Origin: Schistocerca nitens
Lineage: Eukaryota; Arthropoda; Insecta; Orthoptera; Acrididae
DNA: 64,000 nucleotides
Direction of reading: 5' to 3'
NCBI RefSeq assembly: GCF_023898315.1
Contig: NC_064622.1
Span: forward strand, 275,395,503 to 275,459,502
Both the position numbers and the translations under genes were made by a program. Each line of letters opens with the position of its first letter. The first letter of the stretch is position 1. Positions 21,695 through 32,180 of this stretch are shown here, piece by piece. Under the pieces are notes generated by a model. It ran no database searches, had not been told where the DNA came from, and saw only the letters and a list, made by a program, of their open reading frames with translations.

Positions 21695-23671
21695 TATTTT
21701 TATTTTATTTTATTTACTTTTTATTTACATGTCAAGTTCCATAGGACCAAATTGAGGAGCAAATCTCCAAGGTCATGGAACGTGTCAGTACATGAACTTA
21801 CAACATAAAAGCAATAACAGATAAAAATAAATGTTCATGAACCTGAAAGAAAATCAGTCCATACGTTTAAGCAAACGCTATCAGCAATACAATGAGAATC
21901 AGCTTAATTTTTCAAGGAACTCCTCGACAGAATAGAAGGAGTGACCCATGAGGAAACTGTTCAGTTTCGATTTGAAAGCGCATGGATTACTGCTAAGATT
22001 TTTGAATTTGAGTGGCAGCTTATTGAAAATGGATGCAGCAGTTTACTGCACACCTTTTTGCACAAAAGTTAAGGAAGTCCGATCCAAACGGAGGTTTGAT
22101 TTCTGCCGAGTATTAACCGAGTGAAAGCTACTTATTGTTGGAAATAAACTAATATTGGTAACAAGAAACAACTATAAGGAATATACATATTGAGAGGCCA
22201 ATGTCAAAATACCCAGACTCGTGAACAGAGGTCGACAAGAGGTTCGTGAACTCACACCACTTATTGCCTGAACCGCCCGTTTCTGAGCCAAAAATATCCT
22301 TCTAGAATGGGAAGAGTTACCCCAAAACATAATACCATACGACATAAGTGAATGAAAATAAGCAAAGTAGACTAATTTATGTGTTGAAGTATATCTCACT
22401 TTCGATACCGTTTGAATAGTGAAAATGGCAGTATTAAGTCTTTGAACAAGATCCTGAACGTGGGCTTTCCACGACAGCTTACTATCTATCTGAACACTTA
22501 GGAATTTCAACTGTTCAGTTTCACTAATCATATGCCCGTTCTGTAAGATTAAAATGTTAGGTTTTGTTGAATTGTGTGTTAGAAACTGTAAAAACTGAGT
22601 CTTACTGTGATTTAACGTTAGTTTATTTTCTACAAGCCATGAACTGAGGTCATGTACTGCAGTACCTGAAACCGAGTCAATGTTGCACACGACATCCTTT
22701 ACTACCCAGCTAGTATCATCAGCAAACAGAAATATTTTACAGTTACCCATAATACTAGAGGGCATATCATTTATATAAATAAGGAACAGGAGCGGCCCCA
22801 ACACTGATCCCTGGGGCACCCCTCACTTGACAGTACTCCACTCAGATCCCACATCACAGCCGTTATCAACATTGTGAATAATGACTTTTTGCTGCCTGTT
22901 GCTAAAGTAAGAGGTGAACCAATTGTGAGCTACTCCCCTTATTCCGTAATGGTCCAACTTCTGGAGCAATATTGTGAGATCAACACAGTCAAATGCCTTT
23001 GTTAAATCAAAAAATATGCCAAGCGTTTGAAACTTTTTGTTTAGCCCATCCAGTACCTCAAAGAGAAAAGAGAATGTAGCATTTTCAGTTGTCAAACGAC
23101 TTCTAAAGCCGAACTGTACATTTGATAGCAAATTGTGTGATATAAAATGATCAATTAACCTTACATACACAGCCTTTTTGATAACTTTTGCAAACACTGA
23201 TGGCATATAAATAGGTCTAAATTATCTACATTATCCCTATCTCCCTTTTTATAAAGCGGCTTTACTACTGAGTACTTTAATCGCTCAGGAAACTGACCAT
23301 TCCTAAAGGAAAAATTACAAATATGGCTAAATACAGGGCTAACATGTGCAGCACAGTACTTTAATATCCTACTAGACACTCCATCATAACCATGAGAGTC
23401 CTTAGTCTTCAGTGATTTAATTATTGACTCAATCTCCCTCTTGTCTGTATCACAGAGGAGTATTTCAGACGTCAATCTCGGAAAGGCATTTGCTAAGAAA
23501 TTTATATGATTTCCTGTATAAACTAAATTTTTATTTAATTCAACAGCAATGCTCAGAAAATGGTTGTTAAATACTGTACATATATCTGATTTATCAGTAA
23601 CAGAAATATTATTACTGTAAACTGACTTTATATCATCAACCTTGTGCTGCTGACCAGACACTTCCTTCACT
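21695..23671 (-). pseudogene. CR1-like LINE, 5'-truncated, broken RT
   Basis: On the minus strand the copy starts at about 23671 in the pre-RT region (KSLKTKDSHGYDGVSSRIL), continues FPERLKYSVVKPLYKKGD, FFDLTKAFDCVD (about 23005), GIRGVAHNWFTSYFSNRQ, then VPQGSVLGPLLFLIYIND and an intact FADD (about 22715). It continues to 22172 and, after stops, to SFYSVEEFLEKL near 21900. One stop lies just before the VPQGS motif (22823) and a frameshift near 23180-23200. The endonuclease and ORF1 are absent. The 3' end is an A/T tail of TAAAA-like units (about 21695-21730). The conserved blocks resemble the intact LINE next to it. Confidence 0.85.
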
Positions 23672-24003
23672 ATTCAATTCAATTCAATTTATTAGCGTCC
23701 TTGTAATACATCATCGAAATGACATAGGACTTGTCAATAAACATTACAATTTAAAATACATATACATGAAAATTTGTCACTTAGACATTACAATTTTAAT
23801 AGAACTTTTAGAACATTAACATAAAAATATACAAGTAGGATAACAATGTATAAAAAAAAAAAAAGTTAGTGATTCTCACATCAAAGATTATTTACATTCT
23901 TACATTAACACTGTTTCACACTTTCATAGAAACAGCAAGTATTTAAATGTGAGCAATGACACATATTTATTATGTTAGGGAAATATTAACTGCGCTTTTA
24001 TTG

Positions 24004-26922
24004 TCAACAATTCATAAACTCTTCAATACTGTAAAAACTATTGCTCAATAACATGTTTTTTAATTCTCTTTTAAATATGTAGAGTTTTGGTATTATTTTT
24101 AGTTCTTTGGGGAGAGCACTGTAGAGGATTTTGGGTTGGTATAGTACACTTTTGTGATACATAGCTGTTTTATGAATTTCTCTGTGGAAATCATTCCTAT
24201 TCCTTGTTTCGTAGTTGTGAAATTCTCTGTTTAATGTAGAAAATTCCTCGTGTTCTTTTAAGAAACATATGCTTTCATATATGTATAAAGATGGTAGTGT
24301 CATGATTTTTAATTCTTTGAAAGCTTGCCTACAAGAGTCTCTATATCCTATACCTTTTATTATTCTGACTGCCTTCTTTTGTAGTCTAAATGAGTGTTTT
24401 GTTAGACTGATGTTCCCCCAAAACTGTATGCCGTATCTTAATAAACTGTGCATGAATGAGAAATAAACACATAACACTGTTTTAATATTACATGAGCTTT
24501 TAAGCATTCTAAGTATATAACATGTTTGACTTAATTTTTTGTTCAATGATATTACATGCTTTTCCCATCTTAAGTGTTCATCAAACCATACTCCCAAGAA
24601 TTTAGTGTATGATGCTTGTTCAATCTTACACTTACCCAGTTCTACTGTAAGGTTAGTTTTTATTTTATTTGTAATATGTCTGAAGTTGATCCATGTTGTT
24701 TTTTTGGCATTCACAATGAGTCTGTTTTCATTAAACCATGTGTCTGCTTCGTCTGTTGCTAATGTGACTTTTTCCTGTAAGTCAGCTTCACTATTTGCTT
24801 TAACAAACAAACTTGTATCATCAGCAAACAGTACTGCCTCTGCTTCAGATAGTTGACTTGGTAGGTCATTGATAAATATTAAAAACAGTAATGGCCCTAA
24901 TACAGATCCCTGGGGTACTCCATACAAAACTCTCTCGAATCTTGATGAATATGTCCTATCTGCCTGGCTTATCTCCACCTTCTGATACCTGTCTGACAGA
25001 TATGATTCAAACCATTTGTGGGCAACTCCACGTATCCCATAGGCATATAACTTCCTAAGCAGTAACTTATGGTCAATGACATCAAAGGCCTTTGATAAGT
25101 CTAAAAACAATCCACAATTTAATTCCTTTCTGTTTATGGAATTTAGAACAAGTTGCAAAAAATTGAAGATAGCTGTTTCAGTTGATTTATTTTTACGGAA
25201 ACCATTTTGCGCATTAACCAATATTCTATTCTTAATAAGAAATTTGTATAGTCTCTGATACATTATCCTTTCTATTATTTTTGAGAAACCTGACAACATT
25301 GATAAAGGCCTAAAGTTACTAACATCATATTTATCACCATTCTTGTAAAGTGGCTTTATAGTAGACATTTTAAGTTTTGATGGAAACACCCCTGTCTTAA
25401 AAGATTCATTTATAATTTCAGTGAGATGCGAGGCTATGTTTCCTGCACTTTGCTTAATGACTTTGTCAGGAATCCCATCACACCCACATGACATTTTATT
25501 TTTTAACTTATTTATAGCATTTAGTACCTCTGAATCAGTTACTGGATAAAGGAACATTGTCATGTCATTCATGGGGATTTTTACCTTGCTATTGGAATTG
25601 CATTTAGTTTTAATTAAATTTATGGCTATATTTGTGAAATGTTCATTAAATATGTTGGCAATCTGAATTGGGTCCTTAACTGTTTTACCCCCACTTTTAA
25701 TGACAAAGCTGTTATCTTTTCTTTTGTGTCTACCTATATTTTTATTTATTACCTCCCAAGTTGACTTCATTTTGTTGTTACCTTTCTCAATATAGGTATC
25801 ATTATCAAGCTTCTTAGCTGCAATTATTACTTTCTTGTACAGGCTTCTATAACATTTCACATGTGCTTTCAGTACTACATTCTTCCTGGCTGATTTATTT
25901 AACTTTCTGAGAGTGTCTGATGACTTTCTAATCCCCTGTGTAACCCATGTTTTGGTTTTATGTTTAGTTTTGACTCTTTTTATAGGAAAGGCAACATCGA
26001 AGCAGTGTTTGTAGCTTTCAAGGAATGAGTCAAACTTTCTGTTGACATCACCACTTGATTCACTACCCCAGTTGTTATTTTCCAGAATGTAATTAAAAAT
26101 TCTTATGCTGTCATCATTTATAAATCTCCTTTCTCTGTAATTGTTATTGGTAACGGGGTCCTTGTAAGATGTGACATTTAAACTCAATTTGATACCCTTG
26201 TGATCTGAGAAACCAGTGTCAATTACTTCAATGTTATATTCACACTTGTCCTTGTTTATGAATACTTGATCTATTATAGTTTCAGACATATTTCCACATC
26301 TGGTAACTTCATTTACAGTTGCCATCATATTATGACACAAAAAGAGATTGCACAGTTGCTGTTGTTTACTACAATCATTCTTAAAGTTAACATTAAAATC
26401 ACCAAGAACAATTACATTATGTTTAAGTTCATTCAGCAGTCCCTCAAGGTTTTCCATAAAATTGGCAAAGTTGCCCAGTGGTGATCGGTACAAACACACA
26501 ATAGTAATTTTTAATTTGGTTAGCTCACATATACTGTATTCAAAATCTTTTTCTATGCATTGTAGTTTACATTTAATTTCTTTTGATTCTACCCCTGTCC
26601 TAACATAAATACATGTCCCACCCCCTTTATGGTTGATTCTACAAAATTTGCTAATCATTTCAAAATTTGGAATAATTATGCTAGACGCTTGCATTTCTTT
26701 TACCCAGTGCTCACTTATGCATAGTATATTAATGTCTTTTAGATAGTCAGTTAATAGAACTTCTATTTCAGCTAATTTACTTTCTAGTCCTTGCACATTT
26801 TGGTATACAACTGTTAAAGTTTCATGTAGTGGATTTGCTGCACTATTTACCTTTGTACTTTCTTGTTGCTGACACTGTAAAGATTCTGCCTTTTCTTCTT
26901 CTTCAAATTGCGAAGGTCCCAT
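24004..26922 (-). CDS. LINE ORF2 protein: APE endonuclease and reverse transcriptase
   Basis: A 972-residue protein that nicks target DNA and reverse-transcribes the element RNA from the nick. Endonuclease motifs: QNVQG (41-45), SEHW (70-73), YRSP (145-148), GDFN (174-177) and SDH (239-241). RT: LFLDLSKAFD (605-614), GVPQGSVLGP (668-677) and the catalytic FADD (699-702). The thumb/C-terminal region ends FYSIEEFMNC. There is no RNase H, as expected for CR1. The length is typical and all catalytic motifs are present. The chosen ATG overlaps ORF1 in the -1 frame, and its A is the last base of T TTT TTA in ORF1. A stop three codons upstream in this frame rules out an earlier start. Confidence 0.9.
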   Translation of the reverse strand: MGPSQFEEEEKAESLQCQQQESTKVNSAANPLHETLTVVYQNVQGLESKLAEIEVLLTDYLKDINILCISEHWVKEMQASSIIIPNFEMISKFCRINHKGGGTCIYVRTGVESKEIKCKLQCIEKDFEYSICELTKLKITIVCLYRSPLGNFANFMENLEGLLNELKHNVIVLGDFNVNFKNDCSKQQQLCNLFLCHNMMATVNEVTRCGNMSETIIDQVFINKDKCEYNIEVIDTGFSDHKGIKLSLNVTSYKDPVTNNNYRERRFINDDSIRIFNYILENNNWGSESSGDVNRKFDSFLESYKHCFDVAFPIKRVKTKHKTKTWVTQGIRKSSDTLRKLNKSARKNVVLKAHVKCYRSLYKKVIIAAKKLDNDTYIEKGNNKMKSTWEVINKNIGRHKRKDNSFVIKSGGKTVKDPIQIANIFNEHFTNIAINLIKTKCNSNSKVKIPMNDMTMFLYPVTDSEVLNAINKLKNKMSCGCDGIPDKVIKQSAGNIASHLTEIINESFKTGVFPSKLKMSTIKPLYKNGDKYDVSNFRPLSMLSGFSKIIERIMYQRLYKFLIKNRILVNAQNGFRKNKSTETAIFNFLQLVLNSINRKELNCGLFLDLSKAFDVIDHKLLLRKLYAYGIRGVAHKWFESYLSDRYQKVEISQADRTYSSRFERVLYGVPQGSVLGPLLFLIFINDLPSQLSEAEAVLFADDTSLFVKANSEADLQEKVTLATDEADTWFNENRLIVNAKKTTWINFRHITNKIKTNLTVELGKCKIEQASYTKFLGVWFDEHLRWEKHVISLNKKLSQTCYILRMLKSSCNIKTVLCVYFSFMHSLLRYGIQFWGNISLTKHSFRLQKKAVRIIKGIGYRDSCRQAFKELKIMTLPSLYIYESICFLKEHEEFSTLNREFHNYETRNRNDFHREIHKTAMYHKSVLYQPKILYSALPKELKIIPKLYIFKRELKNMLLSNSFYSIEEFMNC

Positions 26923-28562
26923 AAAAAATAGTCACTACGCACAGCAGCTCTTCTTATCCTGAGGCTCTTCCTTTGAGATGTCTGCAGAGCAGCTGATGAG
27001 TTTCTGGATCTAATTGAATGTTTCTTGGCTGTTGGTGTGGTTGCAGTCCTAGTTACAAGTGAGCATGAAGCATTAAGTGTGTCGAATGTGCTGACAGCTC
27101 CATCCTTGGAGGTTTCAGGTGCACATGAGTTTACACTAGGTTTGTAGGCTTTCTCATCTGAAGAAATTGTTTCCTCTTCACCTCTGCTGGATGTTCCTGA
27201 CATTTCTGCTGGTACCCCATATTCTACCACTCCTTCAGATACTGGTACCTGTATGTTAGGTATCTCTCTCATCTTAGACGTTTCCTTGCAAATTTCCATT
27301 TGCTCAGTTACTGCTATGGTGAGGATACCTGGCAGTTTGTGTTGATCATTGAAATTATTTATTGTTTTCATAATTTGAGCACAGACATACAGTTGTCCTG
27401 CTCTATTTAGGAGATCTCCACTGTTTATGAAATGTTTTTTTCTGAAATCTAGCTGGACAAATGTTGAATTTGGGTAGCACTTTGTTATTTTGTGAAGCAG
27501 TCTGTTAGTTTTTTTTATTTCTTCGTTAACACGAGATTTCTTAAAAAAATCGTATGGAATGCTGGTTACCATCACATGTACATTTTTGAGCTTTTCGAGC
27601 GTCTCTCTTAGCGCTCGTCTTGCTGACAATACATCATTGCAGTGGACGTCTACTCCGCCCCCTAGGATTAGAACACAATCATTTTTCTTTATCTTGATAC
27701 TCAGATTTTCGCAATTGTTGACGATCTCTTTCAGTGGAGCATCAGGTTTTATTACGCTAGTAACACTGCATCCTGAGTTATATAGGGTTTCTGCCAGTCT
27801 TTTTCCGAGACTGTCGGCAAGTATATGTACAGTAAAAGCATTATTTGTTGTGCTCAAGTCTTCCGAAGTTTTGCAGTCTATTATACGATCTTCTTTCTTT
27901 TCACAGTCTCTATGTATTATATTATTAACAGATTTTATCGTTTTGAGCACATTATGGGCTGAGTTGTTAAGTTTTCGCTCGGGGTTTCTGTTAACAGTTG
28001 CTTGTATGTTAGGTGTAACGAACTTTTCGGAGGCTTGTTTACTTTCAGTTCTCACGACACTTACTGCTTCCACTCTCTCTCCGCAAGATTTTATTTCGTC
28101 ACATATTTCCAGAGCATTGTATCTGTTTTGTACAGCGATCTTTTTAGTTGCTTTTAGTTCGTATTTTTTACAATTTACACTCGTTTTTGGAAGAATAGAT
28201 GTGCTGTAGATTTCGGAGTTTGTGTTAAGTGATGATACTCCATTCAATTCACATTCACGAAGCTTTGCTTTTAGGACTTTTATTGTTTTTTTAGCACTTT
28301 GCAATTCATACAACACACTTTGTAACACATTAATTTCACGTCCGGTAGCGTAAGCGACTAACATGGCGTTAAATCCGTTACAACTTCCCTGATCACATTC
28401 ACATGAAAACACAGTTTTTGCATTAATGAATCTCACACACGCGGAATGTATCCATACTTGGGATTCTAAGCAAAGTCTGAAACCATTTTGCACATTTGAA
28501 TTACAGATTACACACATGATTACTTTAGAATTACTGTTTTCTTGAGAGAAACTATCACACAA
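26847..28562 (-). CDS. LINE ORF1 protein: PHD-like zinc finger, coiled coil, SGNH/esterase-like domain
   Basis: A 571-residue protein. Cysteines and a histidine near the N-terminus (C17, C20, C31, H39, C42, C54, C56) resemble a PHD-type zinc finger. Residues 75-105 are helix-prone with heptad leucines. Residues 243-400 resemble an SGNH/GDSL hydrolase fold: the block-I position reads ADS (249-251) instead of GDS, a glycine-rich GGGVDVH lies at 301-307, and a late NSGDLLNRAG segment (380-389) where the family has its Asp-His pair. The basic C-terminus (residues 510-571) could bind nucleic acid. PHD plus esterase-like ORF1 proteins are known in CR1-clade LINEs, where they bind the RNA. The last 76 nt overlap ORF2. 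Confidence 0.75.
   Translation of the reverse strand: MCDSFSQENSNSKVIMCVICNSNVQNGFRLCLESQVWIHSACVRFINAKTVFSCECDQGSCNGFNAMLVAYATGREINVLQSVLYELQSAKKTIKVLKAKLRECELNGVSSLNTNSEIYSTSILPKTSVNCKKYELKATKKIAVQNRYNALEICDEIKSCGERVEAVSVVRTESKQASEKFVTPNIQATVNRNPERKLNNSAHNVLKTIKSVNNIIHRDCEKKEDRIIDCKTSEDLSTTNNAFTVHILADSLGKRLAETLYNSGCSVTSVIKPDAPLKEIVNNCENLSIKIKKNDCVLILGGGVDVHCNDVLSARRALRETLEKLKNVHVMVTSIPYDFFKKSRVNEEIKKTNRLLHKITKCYPNSTFVQLDFRKKHFINSGDLLNRAGQLYVCAQIMKTINNFNDQHKLPGILTIAVTEQMEICKETSKMREIPNIQVPVSEGVVEYGVPAEMSGTSSRGEEETISSDEKAYKPSVNSCAPETSKDGAVSTFDTLNASCSLVTRTATTPTAKKHSIRSRNSSAALQTSQRKSLRIRRAAVRSDYFLWDLRNLKKKKRQNLYSVSNKKVQR
26922..26928 (-). promoter_or_regulatory. Candidate -1 frameshift heptamer at ORF1/ORF2 overlap
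   Basis: The minus strand reads T TTT TTA in the ORF1 frame (codons F546, L547), a canonical X XXY YYZ heptamer. A -1 slip would continue directly into the ORF2 frame, whose first codon ATG starts on the final A. No strong downstream stem was seen by eye, and reinitiation at the ATG is an equal alternative. Confidence 0.35.
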
Positions 28563-28844
28563 TGACTACACTTTGTTTCTGAAAGCCTCTGGTGATAACT
28601 GTTTGACATTGATTACTTTGGAAGGATCTAACTGGATTTAAAATAATAATGCACATTACATACTAGGTAGTGGGAGAATTCAATTCAATATATTTCTGTA
28701 CAAGTTATTCTGTTCTGTACTTTGTTTAATGGCTGGTCATTGTAAGCTATATATTGTATTGTATGGTTAACTGGGGAGGGGGGGGGGAGGTTGTCTCTTT
28801 ATTTTTACTAGTCAGTTAATATTTAAATGGTTCCTGCATGTTGT

Positions 28845-28845
<1 letters not shown>

Positions 28846-28900
<55 letters not shown>
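28846..28900. repeat. (AC)n microsatellite
   Basis: About 27 AC units; a G-rich run (GGGGAGGGGGGGGGGAGG, 28773-28790) lies just upstream. Confidence 0.95.
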
Positions 28901-28902
<2 letters not shown>

Positions 28903-29514
28903 GAAAAAATCATCTACACACATGTTGCTTGTCAACAAGGTGCATTCAGCAGGCTGCTGAGAACTGTGGTGTTCTCTTTCAAAAGATGTATACATGAAAT
29001 TAAATGGGACCTTAGCTATACATCATTGTCCCTCATGGCAAACTGTACAGGAACCTATCATCCAATCATGTGCATTCATTTGTTCACCTACAAAATTCCT
29101 CATGTGACCTGTACTGGTACCTCAGCAAGAGACTACACTGTCCTCTGCTCACAAATTGTGTCAGAATCATTTGAGGTATGTTCCGTGTATATGATAGAGT
29201 TAATTCTGTTGAGAATATCCAGGACCCTATTAAGGAGGATCTGTGCACCTTGGACACAGATCCCATCAGTGTCCTTAAGCTGTTTGTTTCAGTTGAGTAG
29301 CCATCAATCAGAATGGCCACCAGCATTTTCAGTGACTTATGGAGTCTATGCAGTGATGTATCACCAACACAGTTAGGGTAAGAGGAGACTACTTACCATT
29401 GGGTAAGTGTCCCTAATTCAATTTCTAATGTGCATATAGCTATATAAGCAATCATTGTTAGCTGACTTGCCATGTTTTGCTGTTTTGGGGTAAAACCGGA
29501 ACCTTTCTACGATC
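28901..29514. other. Unassigned sequence
   Basis: The plus strand is open for 177 codons from inside the AC repeat (28843-29376), but the product starts with a Thr-His repeat and shows no motif I know. The minus strand has an 80-codon frame. Neither is accepted as a gene. Confidence 0.4.
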
Positions 29515-30171
29515 ACTTTGTTGTCCGTCTGTTTGTCTGTTCATCCATCAATTAAGACCACTTTTTCTTAAGAAAAGATAGACATATAAAGTTGAAATTT
29601 GTGGCACATACTAATATCTATGGTGCCTTGGCAGTGTAAAACTTTGAACCTTCTATGTCAATGTAGTTAAAAGATATGTCCATTTATGTCACATATTCTG
29701 ATGCTTGCAAACTCGTTCATCAAAACCTTTAGGGTAATTTCTGTTGGACTAGAATTATGAAATTTGGCAAGAAGCAAGGTTTTGCATCACAATAAAAGAA
29801 AAAATTCCAAAAACTGCAGATTTGTCATTATATCACCAGAAAAAAATTCTTGTAATTTTGTATGTGACTCTATGTCTGTTCATCTGTCTGTTAAGACTCC
29901 CTTTTCTCTGGAATCAGTAGCTGTATCAAGTTGATATTTATGTCACATACTAAGGTCTATAGGCCCTTGGAGTTGTATAATAAATGTGAACTTCTAAATC
30001 AATTAAATCAAAAGATACAACCTTGTGGTAACTTATTTTTATACTTGCAAATTCACTCATCGGAACCTAAAGGGTACTTTCTGTTAGCCTAGAATCATAA
30101 AATTTGGAAAGAAGCAAGGTTTTGTGGTGCAAGTAAAAGGAAAAAAATTAAAAATTATTAGTTTGTATTTA
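29515..30171. repeat. Diverged tandem repeat, two copies of about 350 bp
   Basis: Copy 1 (about 29519-29868) and copy 2 (about 29869-30171) share ordered landmarks: CTGTTCATC, CACATACTAA, AAAAGATA, GCAAACTC/GCAAATTC, AAAATTTGG/AAATTTGGC and AAGAAGCAAGGTTTTG. Divergence is substantial. No coding capacity. Confidence 0.75.
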
Positions 30172-30173
30172 TA

Positions 30174-31473
30174 CAGGGTGAGTCACCTAACATTACCACT
30201 GGATATATTTCGTAAACCACATCAAATACTGACAAATCAATTCCACAGACCGAACGTGAGGAGAGGGGCTAGTGTAATTGGTTAATACAAACCATATAAA
30301 AATGCACGGAAGTATGTTTTTTAACGCAAACCTACGTTTTTTTAAATGGAACCCCGTTAGTTTTGTTAGCACATCTGAACATATAAACAAATATGTAATC
30401 AGTGCCATTTGTTGCATTGTAAAATGTTAATTACATCCGGAGATATTGCAACCTAAAGTTGACGCTTGAGTACCACTCCTCTGCTGTTCAATCATGTGTA
30501 TCGGAGAGCACTGAATTACGTAGGGATCCAAAGGGAACGGTGGTGGACCTTAGGTACAGAAGAGACTGGAACAGCACATTATGTCCACATGCTAACACCT
30601 TTTGATTGGTCTTTTTCACTGACGCACATGTACATTACCATGAGGGGTGAGGTACACGTTTGACGGGCGTTTCATAGGACGTGGAGGACGCATAAATTGG
30701 CCAGCCCGTTCTCCTGATCTTACACCTCTGGACTTCTTTCTGTGGGGTACGTTAAAGGAGAATGTGTACCGTGATGTGCCTACAACCCCAGAGGATATGA
30801 AACAACGTATTGTGGCAGCCTGCGGCGACATTACACCAGATGTACTGCAGCGTGTACGGCATTCATTACGCCAGAGATTGCAATTGTGTGCAGCAAATGA
30901 TGGCCACCACATTGAACATCTATTGGCCTGACATGTCGGGACACACTCTATTCCACTCCGTAATTGAAAACGGAAACCACGTGTGTATGTGTACCTCACC
31001 CCTCATGGTAATGTACATGTGCATCAGTGAAAAAGACCAATCAAAAGGTGTTAGCATGTGGACGTAATGTGTTGTTCCAGTCTCTTCTGTACCTAAGGTC
31101 CATCACCATTCCCTTTGGATCCCTACGTAATTCGGTGCTCTCCGATACACACGATCAAACAGCAGAGGAGTGGTACTCAAGCGTCAACTTTAGGTTACAA
31201 TATCTCCGGATGTAATTAACATTTTACAATGCAACAAATGGCACTGATTACATATTTGTTTATATGTTCAGATGTGCTAGCAAAACTAACGGGGTTCCAT
31301 TTAAAAAAACGTAGGTTTGTGTTAAGAAACATACTTCCGTGCATTTTTTTTATGGTTTGTATTAACCAATTACACTAGCTCCTCTCCTCACATTCGGTCT
31401 GTGGAATCGATTCGCCAGTATTTGATGTGGTTTACGAAATATATCCAGTGGTAACGTTAGGTGACTCACCCTG
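30174..31473. mobile_element. Tc1/mariner-like element with 486-bp terminal inverted repeats
   Basis: The ends CAGGGTGAGTCACCTAAC and its complement are flanked by TA (30172-30173, 31474-31475). The left arm (30174-about 30659) pairs with the right arm (about 30988-31473) nearly base for base with constant offset, so almost no indels separate them. Only about 330 bp, encoding the end of a transposase, lies between. It is an internally deleted, non-autonomous derivative. Confidence 0.85.
30647..30931 (+). pseudogene. Transposase C-terminal stub (DDE/D, Tc1/mariner superfamily)
   Basis: A 94-codon frame contains WPARSPDLTPLDFFLWG, the block that carries the third catalytic acid in Tc1/mariner-type transposases, followed by LKENVYRDVPTTPEDMKQRI and the C-terminal NDGHHIEHLL. 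The first two catalytic acids and the DNA-binding domain are missing. The frame opens inside the left inverted repeat, so the apparent start is not the native one. Confidence 0.8.
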
Positions 31474-32180
31474 TATACACACAAAAATATTACTTTTGTA
31501 ATTTGTTATTTGATGTAAATCAAACATCAGACAAGGAACAACTTTATTGCTCATATGATGGATTTTGGACTTCATCCATCATCAGCTATCAAGGGGTGAT
31601 TACTGCTTGTAGGTTCCTGTACAGATTTGGCATTTCAGGTTGCATGTGAAACAAACATTTGCAGACCAGTCTTGAAACACAGTATCTACGTGCCTCCTGG
31701 ATATCTGATGATGGATAAATTCTAGAACCCGTTATCTGAGTTACAAGGTCATTTCTTGACTGATGCTGACTTCTGTCATTGTGACCCAGTCAGTCTAAAT
31801 GCAGAACTATTGATTACTATAATAATGGTCACCTGCCTCCTGCATGACTTTATGTCACATTTATGCTGTTGAAATTAAAACATTCTCAAAATTCTTGGAA
31901 TCCTTGGGACCAATATCTTTCCAGTATCAATGTCAATAACAGGCAAAAACTGTTGAGATTCCCAATTCCTGGAATGGACAAACTGTCTATACACTACACT
32001 AAGTCTATATGGAACCCTCAGTGCACAAGTCCTACTTGCAACTGGCCAAATTTTTTATTTTAGTTTCAATAAATACAGATATAACTTACATTGCCCTGAC
32101 AGTGGTAAAAATTAAATGGAAAATATCAATGATTAATCCATTTAGGTCTCTTGCATGAGACCTGGAACATTTCCAGAGGC
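31474..32180. other. Spacer, no gene seen
   Basis: Short open frames only (up to 66 codons), no recognised repeat. Confidence 0.45.

Larger units (their letters stand above)
23689..28676 (-). mobile_element. Full-length CR1-like LINE with two intact ORFs
   Basis: Minus-strand order: 5' leader of about 114 nt, ORF1 (28562-26847), ORF2 (26922-24004), a 3' region of about 315 nt, and a TTGAA-repeat end. The candidate 13-bp target duplication AATTCAATTCAAT (23676-23688 and 28677-28689) has a 5-bp period, so its exact edge is ambiguous. Both ORFs are open throughout, unlike every other element here, so this is the most recent autonomous insertion in the window and could be active. Confidence 0.85.

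Noticed and set aside
27559-28209. 216-codon plus-strand frame
   Set aside because: Shadow of the intact LINE ORF1 on the opposite strand.
28843-29376. 177-codon plus-strand gene starting with Thr-His repeats
   Set aside because: The start is the translated AC microsatellite; the rest has no motif or codon signal I trust.
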